Origin: Massariosphaeria phaeospora
Lineage: Eukaryota > Ascomycota > Dothideomycetes > Pleosporales
Assembly (NCBI GenBank): GCA_011032825.1
Contig: JAADJZ010000003.1
Coordinates: 620,001-684,000, forward strand
Reading direction: 5' to 3'
Length of the DNA stretch: 64,000 nucleotides
A model generated the notes under the pieces. It saw only the letters and a program-made list of their open reading frames with translations, did no database searches and had not been told where the DNA came from. Position numbers and translations under genes: made by a program. Each line of letters starts with the position of its first letter. Positions within the stretch are counted from its first letter, which is position 1. Below are positions 46,457 through 58,401 of the stretch, one piece after another.

Positions 46457-47757
46457 ATGGCCCTCGTCTCTGGTCCCGGCCGCGGCGGCATGGCCACGGA
46501 GATGCCAGCCGAGATGCGGCTGTTTGTCGACAAGCACGTCCGCTACATCCAGAGCCTCGATACCGTGCGTCTGCCTTTGCCTTGCGTTGCCATGTCGTGG
46601 CGTGTGCTGCGTGGCCTCACCTGCGAGTGAACCTGTCTGACTGCGTGCAAACCGGGTGTCAGCCGCCGCGGGGACAAGCCTGGATCCCCAAGTGCAGTCA
46701 GTTGGCGCAACAAAGAGCCAGGCCGTTCGCTCGTGGGTGGCAGCCGCAGTATTCGTCTGCTCTCCTAAGGGATATCGCGCTGACCCGCCCCAGCGCGAAG
46801 ACGAGCTGGAGTACTGGCTCACCGAGCACCTCCGCCTGAGCGGCCTGTACTGGGGTCTCACAGCGCTGCATTTGCTGCGGCACCCACACGCTCTGCCTCG
46901 GCAGGAAATCCTAGAGTTTGTGATTTCGTGCCTGCACGAGAACGGCGGCTTTGGGGCGGCTCCTGGACACGATGCGCACATGCTCTATACTGTCAGCGCC
47001 GTCCAGATCCTGGCGACATTGGATGCCTTCGACGAGCTCGAGGAACGCCTGCCGGGGGTGCGACAGAAGATTGGTCACTGTACGTTTGTTCCACCGCAGA
47101 GCCCTTACTATTGCCATACTTATAGACCGAGATATGGCCAACCTGCAGGATCCTCAGACAGGCACCTTCTTAGGCGACGAGTGGGGAGAACACGACACCC
47201 GCTTCCTGTACGGGGCGCTGAATGCGCTGTCGCTCATGGGTTTTCTGCATCTAGTCAATGTAGACAAAGCCGTCGACTACATTCAGTCGTGTGCCAACTT
47301 CGACGGCGGCTATGGTACGGGCCCTGGCGCCGAGTCACACTCCGGCCAGGTGTTCACGTGTGTGGGTGCGTTGACTATTGCCGGCAGACTTGATCTCGTG
47401 AACCAAGAGAAGCTGGGGGCCTGGCTTAGCGAGCGGCAGCTCAAGAACGGCGGACTGAACGGACGACCAGAAAAGAAGGAGGACGTATGCTACAGCTGGT
47501 GGGTCATGAGCAGCCTTGCTATGCTGAAGAAGCTGCACTGGATCGACGGCGAGAAGTTGACTGCGTTCATCCTCAAGTGCCAGGTGGGTGTCCTGTCGAC
47601 GATGACATGGCACATGATCTGACTGGTCTAGGATCCGGAGCTGGGTGGGTTGGCAGACCGGCCCGGAGACATGGTGGACGTCTTCCACACTGTCTTTGGC
47701 ATCGCTGGCTTGAGTCTCCTCCAGTACCCTGGGCTTGCCGAAGTCGACCCCGTTTAG
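46457..47757 (+). CDS. BET2: Rab geranylgeranyltransferase beta subunit
   Basis: Catalytic subunit of type II geranylgeranyltransferase, which prenylates Rab GTPases delivered by the escort protein (Mrs6/REP) together with alpha subunit Bet4. Exons 46457-46564, 46794-47079, 47126-47583 and 47632-47757 give 325 aa, the same length as yeast Bet2. The alpha-alpha barrel repeats are clear ([34 protein letters not shown], [45 protein letters not shown]). Zinc ligands are Asp251, Cys253 and His303. Intron 1 (229 nt) is longer than the others. An in-frame ATG at 46397 would extend the N-terminus by 20 residues; 46457 is preferred. Confidence 0.93.
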
Positions 47758-48431
47758 TAAGCAAGTTCCGACAACATGTCTTCACGACGCTGACACCAGC
47801 GCTCAGCTGCATGCCGCGAGAGGTGACAAGGAGGTGCCTGGGTAAGTGATTGAGGTGAGAGTTGGGAGAGTGAATGTGGCGGCCATCAGATAGTGAATGG
47901 TATCATAATTCATTGCTGTGGCCGAAACCACACCTCCGCCATCTAGACACGAGGTATCTCTTAGATTTTGCTGCGCGTATGTGATTTATTTATTATTCCC
48001 TTTGTCCCTCTCGCTATCTAAGAACTCGCGTTTCCTGGCCCTCCGTGCCGATGTTCGCAGCGCGAGGATGGCGACGGCTGCCGCTCCAGCGATGCCGAGC
48101 TTCGCCCACGTGTAGCAGGCAGTCGAACGGCCATCGCCAAAAGCCTCGCCTGCTGTCGTCTACGTTCCTCTTTCCTCATCTATCGCGACGCGGCGCCTGT
48201 GCTTCCCTTCCTGCTCTCGTCCAGTCCTCGCCCTGGAGCCGCGGCAGTAACGGGGCCTTGCCGCGACGCATCGCCTTAACTGCGGGCTGCTGCTCGACCG
48301 CCTCTCCACCTCCTTCTGCACCAATCAGTCCGCTCCTTTCACCTTGTCCGTCTCTTCACCCAACCGCGCTGCAGCGAGAGCACTTTCACCTTGGCTCTCC
48401 CACTCACGCTCCTTTCCCTCGCTGGCCTGCC
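47758..48431. other. Intergenic, BET2 to zinc-finger gene
   Basis: No gene. The open frame running into 48432 from 48045 is in frame with the next gene, but the family-like zinc finger begins only at 48432. Confidence 0.55.
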
Positions 48432-49946
48432 ATGGCGGCCAGCAACATCCCGCTCCACTGCAACATCTGCCCGAAGAAGCCCAACTTCAGCGATGTGTCC
48501 CACCTGCTCACCCACATCTCGAGCAAAGGGCACCTGTCCAACTACTACAAAGTGAAAGTCCGCTCGACCAACGAAGATGCCTCCCGCCGTTTGATTGAGA
48601 CGTACGATAGGTGGTATGCCGAGTGGAGCGTCGAGGAGCTCATGTCGGAACGCATGACGCAGAAGGACAAGCGCCGGTCGCGCGCCAGGCCTGCCGGTAC
48701 TGTCCTCGCTGCTCGGCACGCCTGGCCACTGCTGACCTTTCACTCTGCAGCATCCCGAGCCGCCCCAGCTCCCAAGATCGAGGCACCCATGCCTCGATCC
48801 ACCCGTCCGCGGACCGCTGTGGGCAACCTTCTCGACCCCCGTCTGTCCGACCAGCACTCGGTCAAGGTCGAAACCTCCGTCACCCCGACGCCGCCGCCGC
48901 ACCCCGGCCCCGTCCTCCGCCACCGGCCGTTTGCCCCTCACATACAGTACTGGCCGACTGGATCACGCGCGAGCTCCCGCAGCTACACCAACCCCGACTA
49001 CGAGACGTCCAGTGAGTACTCCGACCCTAGCGACCGTAGACGGTACCAGTATACAGCGGAGGAGTCTTGTGCCATCGAGGACGAGCCCATCGAGGGAGTG
49101 CCAGACGACACAATGGCGGTCAGCGAGTGCACCAAGCTCAAGGGCGTCTACTGGCCCGGCATGGATATCTTCGATTCGGCTACCCCAGAAATGAGGCGAA
49201 AGCGGAACCAAAAGAAAGACAGCTCCGTCGTCGAGCAACTCGAGCTCAACTCCCAAGAGGTGGAGCCTACCGAGCTCATCTTCACTCCCTCGGGCTCTCT
49301 AAAGAAGCAGCGCCGGATATCCAGTTCGGAACACGACGATGAAGAGAGTAGCCCCATCAAGGTGGAGAGCCCAAGGCCTACCTTGACGCGCCCGGCACTC
49401 GCTAACATGGACGTGAATGTTGCCCGGCGACCTCGTCAAGTGGCACGGGCTCACCCCTTCTCGTACCTGGCTCGCGGCCACTACGAGGATGATCACGGTC
49501 GGTCTGATTATGGCCACGGTCTCGACGACCGTGCTTCAAAGCGAAGACGTGCGTTCAGCGTCTTCCACGATGACGAAGTTTCTTTTGCTCAACCAGCGCC
49601 TTTCCAATATCTGACAGCAGGATACTCTCATCATCCGTCTCCTACGCCAGCACCAGCCTCGGCTTTTTCTTCTTACAAGCCCTTCGGTGACCCCACGCAG
49701 TACGAGAACAAGGAAAATGCCATGCCTATGTATCACCATTCAGCAGCCTATGATCAGCAGCAGCCAGCGCAGCATCATCCAGCCGCTGGATATCAGTACC
49801 ACGCCTACGCCTATGGCCTAGGTCAGGATCAGCCGGTCTTCCAGTATCACGCTCCAATGTACATGCACAATGCGTATCAAACACATAATCACGAAGATGA
49901 CGACCAGCGTACCCTTACGGCTCCGCCATCGCCGTCTACCGGCTAG
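48432..49946 (+). CDS. Protein with N-terminal U1-like C2H2 zinc finger
   Basis: Exons 48432-48696 and 48751-49946 give 486 aa. Residues about 9-40 (CNICPKKPNFSDVSHLLTHISSKGHLSNYYK) form a single zinc finger with the longer His spacing typical of U1/matrin-type RNA- or DNA-binding fingers. The rest is low complexity with a basic RKRNQKK / KKQRR region, a KRRR nuclear localisation-like motif, and a Gln/His/Tyr-rich C-terminus. The 54-nt intron (GT at 48697, AG at 48750, with a CTGAC branch-like site) has a length divisible by three and no stop, so an unspliced form would encode 18 extra residues. The function is unknown; probably nuclear. An upstream in-frame start at 48045 is possible but lacks support. 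Confidence 0.7.
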   Translation: MAASNIPLHCNICPKKPNFSDVSHLLTHISSKGHLSNYYKVKVRSTNEDASRRLIETYDRWYAEWSVEELMSERMTQKDKRRSRARPAGTVLAARHAWPLLTFHSAASRAAPAPKIEAPMPRSTRPRTAVGNLLDPRLSDQHSVKVETSVTPTPPPHPGPVLRHRPFAPHIQYWPTGSRASSRSYTNPDYETSSEYSDPSDRRRYQYTAEESCAIEDEPIEGVPDDTMAVSECTKLKGVYWPGMDIFDSATPEMRRKRNQKKDSSVVEQLELNSQEVEPTELIFTPSGSLKKQRRISSSEHDDEESSPIKVESPRPTLTRPALANMDVNVARRPRQVARAHPFSYLARGHYEDDHGRSDYGHGLDDRASKRRRAFSVFHDDEVSFAQPAPFQYLTAGYSHHPSPTPAPASAFSSYKPFGDPTQYENKENAMPMYHHSAAYDQQQPAQHHPAAGYQYHAYAYGLGQDQPVFQYHAPMYMHNAYQTHNHEDDDQRTLTAPPSPSTG

Positions 49947-50787
49947 ACTCCTGCAGTGCATGTGTCTCCCGATCGCCTATGATTAACTCGCTTTTTCGGC
50001 TTACAACTCGTCTGAGTTCTCGACACGATGTCTTAACAATACACAACTGACGACTCTCGCTTTCACTTTTTGGTTTTACCTTCATCTTCAGCGAGCGAGA
50101 GCGGATATTCCCACATGCAACAGCTTTCCTAAGTTCCGAGGGTCGGGTCTCAGCACCATGTTACGCGATATGTCTTATGTTTGCGCGAGCGAGAAACCCG
50201 CTATGGCTAGGTATGAATTATGTTGTAAAAGAAGCAGGGCGTGGCCGTCTCATTTCTGTAGCTTTTCTTTTTACGTCGGCTCCTGTATACTGTGCAGGAG
50301 ACACTCGTCAGCCATGTACGTTTCGCGAGCATGGGTTGCTGGTGGTCATGCTGGGGGGTTTCCACAATATGTTACGTCTCGATGCGCATGCCTTAATAAA
50401 GGAGTTTGATAGACAACGGAGATGTTCAGCTAATACAAAGCTATCTCCGATGCATTGATGGTACTTTTCGACATTGACTCAGTGCTCCTTCCCAGTGCCA
50501 CCAGTACGCTCCGAGACCGTGGTACTAGTAGATGCCGGGGTCTAGTGGAACGCGGGGAAGAGATCTATTTTCTATGGGGGTAGCAACGCCTCGACGGCAC
50601 CTTCTTGTTTGTACATTTCCCTGCAACGCCGGGAAAGCGTCTGCGGCTATGCTATACCGCGCCTCCCAACCTCCAACAAGGGAACGGCATCGCAGACAGA
50701 CAGGGTGACACCTTCTTGCGAGTTCAAGCAGCCCAGAGTCGAGCGCTGTTCCATTCCACAGCCAACCAACTCAGCTGCAACGCCCTT
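49947..50787. other. Convergent 3' region
   Basis: No supported gene in about 840 bp. Confidence 0.6.
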
Positions 50788-51957
50788 TCACTCCACCCTC
50801 CTCCCCATCGCCCCCTCCGCCTCCTCCCCCTCCAACCCATTAACCGCCGCATACGCCCTCCTCAACCCCGCTCCCACCGCCCACATCATCCCGCCACTCA
50901 GCGCAAACAGCCCAACGCGCTGCCCCGTACTCAACAAGCCGAAAATCGGATACGGATAAAACCCATTATGCTGATAGCAGCGCTCGATCCAGAACCAGTA
51001 CGCGAACGCCAGGCCCATCGACACCCCCAGCGTCAGCGCCGGCGCATGCGGATTCGCAGGCCGCGTCGGCCACGGCGGGGAGAGCAGCAGCGCGTCGAGC
51101 GTCAGGAAGACGGCGGGGAAGAAGTGGAAGCCGAGGTCGTCGGTAAGGGGAAGCATGGGGAGATGGGGGGGTACCACGAGAGAGGGGGAGAGGAGGCGGA
51201 GGGGCCAGTAGAGGAGCGAGATGAGTAGGGAGATGGGGGTTGCGAGGAGTAAGAGGTAGTTTTTTAGGAGGAAGAGCGGGGGGGAGGTGAGGAGGTCGCC
51301 GAGGAGGCCGAGGAGGAAGGTTAGGGTCGAGATGGTGAGGCCGAGGATGGTGAGGTATTGGAAGTGCCAGCCGTAGGAGGAGCTCTGGGTGGGGGGTTAG
51401 TGGGGAATATGTTTCGGAAGTGGAAGTAGGACTTGGAATTGTGAAAGGGAGGGAGTAAGATAAGAGGTTTCTTCCTGGAAAGGGGGTAGGAGATGTGCGA
51501 TTTGCACGTGAAGTTTGCATTATCCTGGTCTTTTGCAAGTGCAAGCCCGTTCAGAGAAACAATCACGCAACATTTGTAGGTCTGAATCCAAGGGATTGAA
51601 AACCGGGGGCTGAGAACTCGAATGAGAACTTACGATGATATTGGGATTCAACGTCAAACTACCTATGCCATTAGCCACCTCTCTCTCTCAATACACACCC
51701 CCCTCTCATCTCCACTCACTATCTGAAATCCCTGTAAAAGATCAATAGCCCCACCACCTAATCCTACTATCAGCCGCAGTCCTAGTGTATTGTATCCATA
51801 GCCGCCCTCAAGGCAGCTCGGAGCAACTCACATGCAACGTCCCCGAGAACCCCCACCCTGGCGACTCCAGCCGCTGCAACGGATGCCGGCGGCCCAGCTT
51901 GGCCGCGAGCTGTGACGCTGGAGTGCTGCTGCTGCTGCTGCTACTGCTACTGCTCAT
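50788..51957 (-). CDS. AIG1/FAR-17a family membrane protein, with two micro-exons
   Basis: Integral membrane protein of the FAR-17a/AIG1 family; the animal members AIG1 and ADTRP hydrolyse fatty acid esters of hydroxy fatty acids. Exons 51832-51957, 51720-51757 (38 nt), 51634-51658 (25 nt) and 50788-51384 give 261 aa. Joining the tiny exons restores the family order HPLQRLESP, VVGLLIFYRDF, LTLNPNI, SYGWHFQYLTILGL. It continues through about six hydrophobic segments, with DDLGFHFFPAVFLTLDALLLSPPW and YWFWIERCYQHNGFYPYPIF near the end. The residues matching the catalytic Thr and His of animal members cannot be fixed without an alignment. A run of ten Ser follows Met1. The start at 51957 has A at -3; a longer start at 52029 is possible. 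Confidence 0.8.
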
Positions 51958-53296
51958 GCTTGCTGGAAAAGGGACCCCAAAGATCAGAGACAAGACAGGC
52001 CAGGAGGAGGTACTGGAATGGACTGGCAATGGAAACGGAAACGGAAATGCGCGCTAGGCCTGGAAGTAGACGGAATCGCGAGCTGATGGACGAGATGACG
52101 GCGACGTAAGGTTGTGGCGGCGGTTAGAATGGTGATGGCACGTGCATACCTACCCGCGGGCGCAGCCTTGCGTGGGAGTGGGGCTTGGGCCTGTGCGGCG
52201 AGTCATGTAGGCTCATTACCTCCCGACAACATGACAGTGTCGTGGGCTTGGTCCCGCCCTACGGGCAACATGCTGCATAAGAGATTTCTTGTTATGCGCT
52301 TACGTTACCTAGAGGCTAGAGGCTCGTTTGGGAGATTTTGGGAATGCCATGCTGCGAGCTGAGCTAGAGCGCGTCATTACGCCCTGTTTGTTAGACGACT
52401 TGGTAACTTGTGAATTTTGTCGGCGTCACTAACGATTGCATGTCTCGCTTGCCCCGTAATTGAGACTACACTTGCGGTCAGTGAGATAGATGCAAGTGTT
52501 CATCTAAGATTTCTTGGGCGAGGAGTTTGTCTTCAGACTTGTGGATCGGCGACCGGCGTGGTGATTGGGAGGGGTTGCGGAGACTAGCGACGTGTGCCTT
52601 GGTCTCAGACTGGAGATGATGTCAGATCGGAGGGTTAACCGTTAGACTGTAAATTTCGGGTAGGTTTTAACGGTTTGCAGCCTTATGAGAGGGGTGCGGT
52701 TTTGCTACAGCTGGTGGAGTCTTCGACTTCGCTTCTAGGTACCTACCTACGCAGGGACATGACGCTACGGAGTACCTACCCTACTGATCACTGACCTTTC
52801 AGCAAGTGGACCTCGTCGCGGATCTTCTATTCTTGTAATGTAACAGTGGTCATAAAACGACCCAATGCTGTTTCATCTGCCTACGTCCGATGTTGGTTCG
52901 TCGTGACATGCGCCCAATGCGGCTAGCTTGGTGTCTAAATTGCGGAGGTTTAGCCGCCCAAGACCAGCCACAGCCTTGGGACTCGTCCTCTCTTCAGCTT
53001 CTCTACCGGCGCACAGGTCAGCAACACCGATTTGGCCCCAATGTACAGCCCTATGTGGTTATGAAATTCCGCTCCTTCGGCGTCTTCGGTGTCTAGACAT
53101 GCCCGCGCTTGGTATATATCAGAGCGTGGCAGAGAGGAGCCTCAAATTTCGTTCACTCATATAACTGCCTACCCGTCGTTGTTAGGTTCAGTAGCTGCGA
53201 ATACTTGAGAACTTGGAAATTCGAGAACTACGACATCCCCGAACTTTTGTTCTACAAGTTGCTTGCCGTCTCGTTCGCTTTTCGAACACCTACAAG
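51958..53296. other. Intergenic
   Basis: 1.3 kb with no recognisable gene. The GTAC-rich GGTACCTACC motif near 52738-52785 is repeated twice. Confidence 0.55.
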
Positions 53297-55083
53297 ATGC
53301 CTAACGTGGGGAAGCCATCGAAGGGGTGCCAGAACTGCAGAGACAGGAAGGTCAAAGTAGGTGTGTTGCATGGTTACAGGGGTCCTATCTGCTAACGATC
53401 AAACAGTGCGATCAGAAACGACCATCTTGTTCACAATGTGTGAGAATCAAGAAGGAGTGCTTCGGGTACAGGGACCCACTGTCTATGATGTTCAAGAATG
53501 AAAGCGCTGTGGTGGCTCGAAAGGCAAAGCAACGTTATCAAGAGCTGAAAAAACAAGCATCGCCAGAACAGTCGAGCGAGAACGACTCCCTGAGCTTGAG
53601 ATCCGCATCTAAAACTGCTACTCATTCAACCCTCTCCACTCCTGGCCCGTCGTTCACAGCAGTGTCTAACGAACTCATTGATCCCCTGCTGTTCAGCTGG
53701 GCCGATGAAACTACACCATGGACAAGGCCGATGACTCCATCCATCGAGGACCAAGCTGTTAGCTTTTTCGTCTCCAACTATGTTGTAACACCTGCTTTAG
53801 TGCCAAGAGGCCAGTTCGATTTTCTCCCGGAACTCCTCAACCAACCTGGCATCGAGAAGGTCCTAAAAAGCAGCGTTACTGCTGCTAGTCTTGCAAGTCT
53901 TGCCCAGTCAACGAAAAGTGCGCATATCATGAAGCAGGCCCAAGCAGAATACGTCACAGCTCTGAGCATGACCAACAAGGCACTCAAGTCGACAAACACA
54001 GCAAAGAAAACTAGCACGCTGATCGCCGTGATCATGCTAGGCATGTACGAGAACTTTGTCTTCCAAGGCAAGGAGTCGATAACGTCATGGGCAAACCACG
54101 TTCAAGGAGCGAGCGCCCTCATCAGCCTACGAGGCCGAGAGCAATTCCGTGATAAACTCGGGCTGCGCATCTTCCAACAGTTCTACGGCACAATTCTCCT
54201 CGTCTCGTTGCAAAATCGGTCGGCCATTCCGCCAAGGGTTGTAGAACTATGGGAAGAAATCACACGCCTGGGAGACTACAATGTGCAAGGCAAACAATGG
54301 ACGGTTGTCATGGTTCGCTTCATGCAGCAAGCTATCAATCTCACCCACGACAAGACGAGCGACCCAGCTGTCATGGTATCTCAAGCCATGAAACTGGACC
54401 GGGAGCTAGACGACATCAAGGCGCAAGTCCCAAATATATGGACCTACGAAACCGTCTACCTAGATCATCCGTCCCAGCACGTTTACGGCGATTTCTACCA
54501 CGTCTACCTGGACCCCTGGATCGTGCAAATGTGGAACAATCTACGCACCGTCCGCATCATGCTGCACCAGGTCCTCCGCCTTCAACTCCTCCGAGGCTGC
54601 GAGCAGTTCCCGCCGATGTTCAAAATGGACCAAGTAGAAAGCCAGATCACGCACTCTGAACACATCGTGCGCTCGGCCATGGCCGACATGGCTGCCTCGG
54701 CGCCCCAAATAACAGGACAGGTTCCGTTCCCCACACCGCCTGTCGAGCAACTCAACCGTCAAAGCTCGTGTGCCGAGTACTTCGACCCGGACGATGTGCT
54801 GTTCAAACCGCACGTACCCGGCACGTTTCTCAACCCGTCGCGGCCGACGGGCATGCACCATCTCATCTGGCCGCTCTTCGTCATCGGCGAGAACGATCTT
54901 TGCACCAGCGACTTCCGGCAGTGGGCGATTGACCAGCTGCACTTTGTGGCGCTATCCATTGGCACGAGACAGGCGGTGGTGCTCGCAGAGCAGTTGCAGG
55001 AAAGGCAGGCCTTGGGGTTTATGTCGCCGGAGGGTGAGGGCTTCTCTCAAGCGCTCCGCATCTTCATGCCGCCTCTAATCTAG
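53297..55083 (+). CDS. Zn(II)2Cys6 transcription factor
   Basis: Exons 53297-53356 and 53407-55083 (50-nt intron) give 578 aa. The zinc cluster is Cys11, 14, 21, 28, 31 and 38 (CQNCRDRKVK|CDQKRPSCSQCVRIKKEC), with standard spacing; the intron falls exactly between Lys20 and Cys21, a position common in this family. A linker (RKAKQRYQELKKQ) could start a short coiled coil. The remainder resembles the fungal-specific DUF3468-type regulatory region (LMAIVMLGMYENF-like, GASALISLRGREQF, GLRIFQQFYGTILL). Such proteins are often C6 finger regulators of metabolism; targets are unknown. Confidence 0.88.
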
Positions 55084-56663
55084 CATGTGTAGGGAATTGT
55101 CTGCCTGTTCAGGACTATGCGGACGGATACTACGATGCGTGTACGGGAACGACTTTTGCGTATGAATTGGGCGGGATCTGGCACTGGGGTGACTGTTATG
55201 TCAAAATGGATAAAGCATATCAAAGCGCTTGACTGGGTGGTCGGGCTGGAAAATGGTATTAAGGCTACAGCAACGACCTCGAGGATATACTTGGGCTTGC
55301 AGCTTTCGACTGTTAACCAACCCGCTGGAACAAGAAGCAAGACAGGCAAGCAAGGGAACCCAACATATCACTATACACAACCGACTCCACAGCCATATCA
55401 ACCTGACCTCCCACCACCTCACAGCGTCACCACTCAAACCCCAAATCTGCCTCACCACTTCGCATATCCATCCATCAATTCATCCGGACCCCTACCCACC
55501 ACCAAGGCAACAGCAGCCAAACCAGTTGTCTGTCCAACCCGACCCGACCCGCCGCCACCGCGTCCTAGAGCACAACAAACTCCACACTCCTACCGCCAAC
55601 TCCACTCCACTCCACTTTCCAACACAGACGTGTCGCGCCAAACCGCCTCCTCCTCATTCAACCGAAAGGGGTGTCCGTTTACGGCACTAGCCAGGTCACA
55701 GACCGAACGAGCAACGAAGAAAAACAACAACGACAATTGTATGACAATTACAGCGTAATACCATCATACAGTCAAATTCGAGTCTGGTTAGCTACACATA
55801 CATACTATCCATCTACCCACCTATCTACTAGACATCCGTACATCCCAGAGCGTGGATGGGATGGGATATATATCCACAGTACTATTAACCTTTATTAAAT
55901 GTATCTATCAACACTACATACCAATCGCACTCTTCTGTATTTATTTATTTATTAAGCTAAAACACTCCTGAGAAGCTCTCCTATGCTCTTTGCATTGGCG
56001 CTTTCTCTAAAGAAACCCCCCCTCCCCCCCCCAAAAAACCAAACAAGTCCTCTTTGCATTAGATGAAAACTCTTTTACGCACACATGTACAGACACCTAC
56101 ACACCTATCTGGATATCAGCCCCTTCCCCCCTCCCCTGATAAGAATATGTAGTAAGTAGTACACGATCCACAATTCAAGCAAAGTGAAGTGCAAGCAACG
56201 TCGACGAAACGCCCATCAATCAATCAACCAAAGCTATTCGGAAATCGACCTCGGACACTTCCAAGGAGTAAGTAAATGCTGGGTTGACTTAAGTGGTAGA
56301 CGGCGAGCGGTAAGTGATACGTGTATGATAGACGTCGCTGCACCACAACGCAACATCACCATCATCGAATACAAACCGGAAGAAAACTGCATTGATGGAT
56401 GGTACACTACACCAGCAGCAGACCAACAAACTCAAAAAAGGAAGAAGAGCCGATGCGGGGGAGAGAAGAACAAATACAGGTCCACACCAAATTCACATGC
56501 AGCAGCACACACACACAGGTAAGAAATCTTTAAAAGTCTTGTTCTTTTTGCATGGTAACTGAACACTGTACAGATATAAGAACACACGCTCCACGCCTTC
56601 GGCGTCGCACCTCGCCATGCCCGAAAAAAAAACATCATCTGTCAGATGCTGAACCCCCGCTGT
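55084..56663. other. Intergenic low-complexity region
   Basis: About 1.6 kb with C/A-rich simple sequence, including a CCCTCCCCCCCCCC run at 56019-56032. No gene supported. Confidence 0.6.
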
Positions 56664-58019
56664 TTACGACTTCTTCTCCGCCGGCAGCGGCTTCTGGAGC
56701 TTGGAGAGACTGCTGGGCGGCATTGCGGGGGGCGAGTAGACTAGTTTCCTGGTCTTGAGCGTGGCCCATTTGTATCTGAATGCATGTGTCAGCTTGATAG
56801 CGCGAGTATGCGGGTTGGGAAGGGTGCTCACCGCTTGACCCAGATGCTGAGGACGGTCAGTACGCCGGTAACGGCCAGGACCTTCCAGCCCATTTTCTTG
56901 CGCTCGTCCATCTCTGGCTCGGCAGCCCAGTTCAGGAACTCGACAACGTCCTTGGCCATTTGTGAACTCGATGCTTTTGTGCCGTCATCGTACTCGACCA
57001 GATCGTCATAGAGTACACGAGCCATGGCGATGCCAGTCCCGGGGAAGTAGGGGTTGAAGTTGAGGCCGTCTGGAACTACTGCTCCAGCTGGGGGTTCTTC
57101 CGGATAGCCGGTCAACAAACTGAAGATGTAGTTGGGGCCGCCGTGGCGCGCCTTGACCATGAGCGATAGATCTGGGGGTAGCGCGCCGTTGTTTGCAGCA
57201 CGGGCCGCCTCGTCGTTCTTGTACGGAGAGGGGAGGTAGTCGGAGAGCTTTCCGGGGCGCTTCTCGATCTCGCCCTGGTCGTTCGGCTCGGTGTCGTATT
57301 CGTTCTCTTCGGCGAGGGCCTTGGCCTCGTCGACGGTCATCATTTTCCCGACAACGGCGCGGTAGGGGATACGTTGCAGCGAGTGGCAAGACGCGCAGAC
57401 CTCGCGGTAGACCAGGAATCCACGGCGGAGACTAGATGATTCACTTTAGAGGTGCCCACCAACAGCCAAGATCGAGGGGTACTCACGCTTGAGCGTCGAA
57501 TGTCTTGTACCATTTGCCATGCTCCCAGGGGTAGTTCGTCGGGTGCAGTCTGCAATGGCGAAGTGTTAGCCACAAGTGCTCTCCCATGCTTCCATCCTGA
57601 ATGTGCCTCGGCGGACAGCAGCCATGGCCCGGCGCACTCACCCTTCTTCCGACGGCGTCGCAGCATCAACATTTCGTCCGTAGAGCTGGAAGTACCAGGC
57701 GACCGATCCGATCGCGAAAACCGTGGCGCCGGTGGGGAGGGCTGCCGTCTTCCAGGACGAAGCAGCGGCCTCGGTTGTGGAGTTGGACGTCGAGGCGGAG
57801 CGCTACACCAGCCGAAGCGTCAGCAATCATGTCAATTGGAGAGTCAGGGCGTAAGCGGATCTCGAGCGGCCTCTGATGGAGGGGCGGGCTGCTCGGGAGA
57901 GCGGTGGGCTGGCATGGGATGGCCGGGAGTGGGAGTGGTACCGAAGTTGTCCTGCTGGCAGTGTTGCGGGCCGCAGAGCCAGCCGAGCGCGCCGAACGCA
58001 GCGCTGAGCGAGCCAACAT
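56664..58019 (-). CDS. CYT1: Cytochrome c1, haem subunit of respiratory complex III
   Basis: Passes electrons from the Rieske protein to cytochrome c in the mitochondrial inner membrane. Exons 57942-58019, 57642-57802, 57487-57549, 56832-57431 and 56664-56775 give 337 aa. The N-terminus (MLARSALRSARSAGSAARNTASRTT) is an Arg/Ser-rich mitochondrial presequence, followed by a hydrophobic inner-membrane sorting segment (LPTGATVFAIGSVAWYF). Haem attachment is CASCH at 113-117, with the Met ligand in the GIAMARVLYDD part. The single C-terminal membrane anchor is MGWKVLAVTGVLTVLSIWVKRYKW. The donor of intron 1 (GTACCA) is weak, so the exact end of exon 1 is less certain. Two CCAAT boxes lie upstream. 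Confidence 0.93.
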
Positions 58020-58155
58020 GGTGGGATGAAGTTGGCTCGGAGCCTACGGGGAGGGGGGAGGGTCAATTGAAGTGCGGGCGGTGGTGAAGGAGTGGCAGCA
58101 GGACGACGCCTCATGCCGGAGCCCTCGCAAGTTCTGCGACCACAGGTGCCAAGCG

Positions 58156-58160
58156 ATTGG
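58156..58160 (-). promoter_or_regulatory. CCAAT box upstream of CYT1
   Basis: ATTGG on the plus strand reads CCAAT towards CYT1, about 137 bp before its start. Respiratory genes including yeast CYT1 are activated through the CCAAT-binding HAP complex; use here is inferred. Confidence 0.4.
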
Positions 58161-58184
58161 GTAAGGCGTTATTCGCCGCTGCTG

Positions 58185-58189
58185 ATTGG
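58185..58189 (-). promoter_or_regulatory. Second CCAAT box upstream of CYT1
   Basis: ATTGG within CTGATTGGCTG, 29 bp upstream of the first, about 166 bp before the start codon. Strong local match to a HAP-type site. Confidence 0.45.
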
Positions 58190-58401
58190 CTGCCGCGCAC
58201 GGGCCGGGCGACTGCTCGGCGAGCGACTGATGATGTGATGGATTTTGATATTGAAACATGTCGGCGGAAGCAAGAATGTTCAAAATAAGAAGCAATGATG
58301 CTGAGCAGCGTTTTTACAGCCAAGTGTTTTGCTATGTTTAAAGGCGCGTCGAGCTTGGTCGGGTCTACATGTGGCATCTCCCAGTGCAAGACAACTACGC
58401 A

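Noticed and set aside
45585..46640. Long open frames on both strands (351 codons plus, 267 and 188 codons minus)
   Set aside because: They lie in a strongly GC-rich stretch, overlap each other and the start of BET2, and contain only low-complexity Arg/Ala/Pro sequence.
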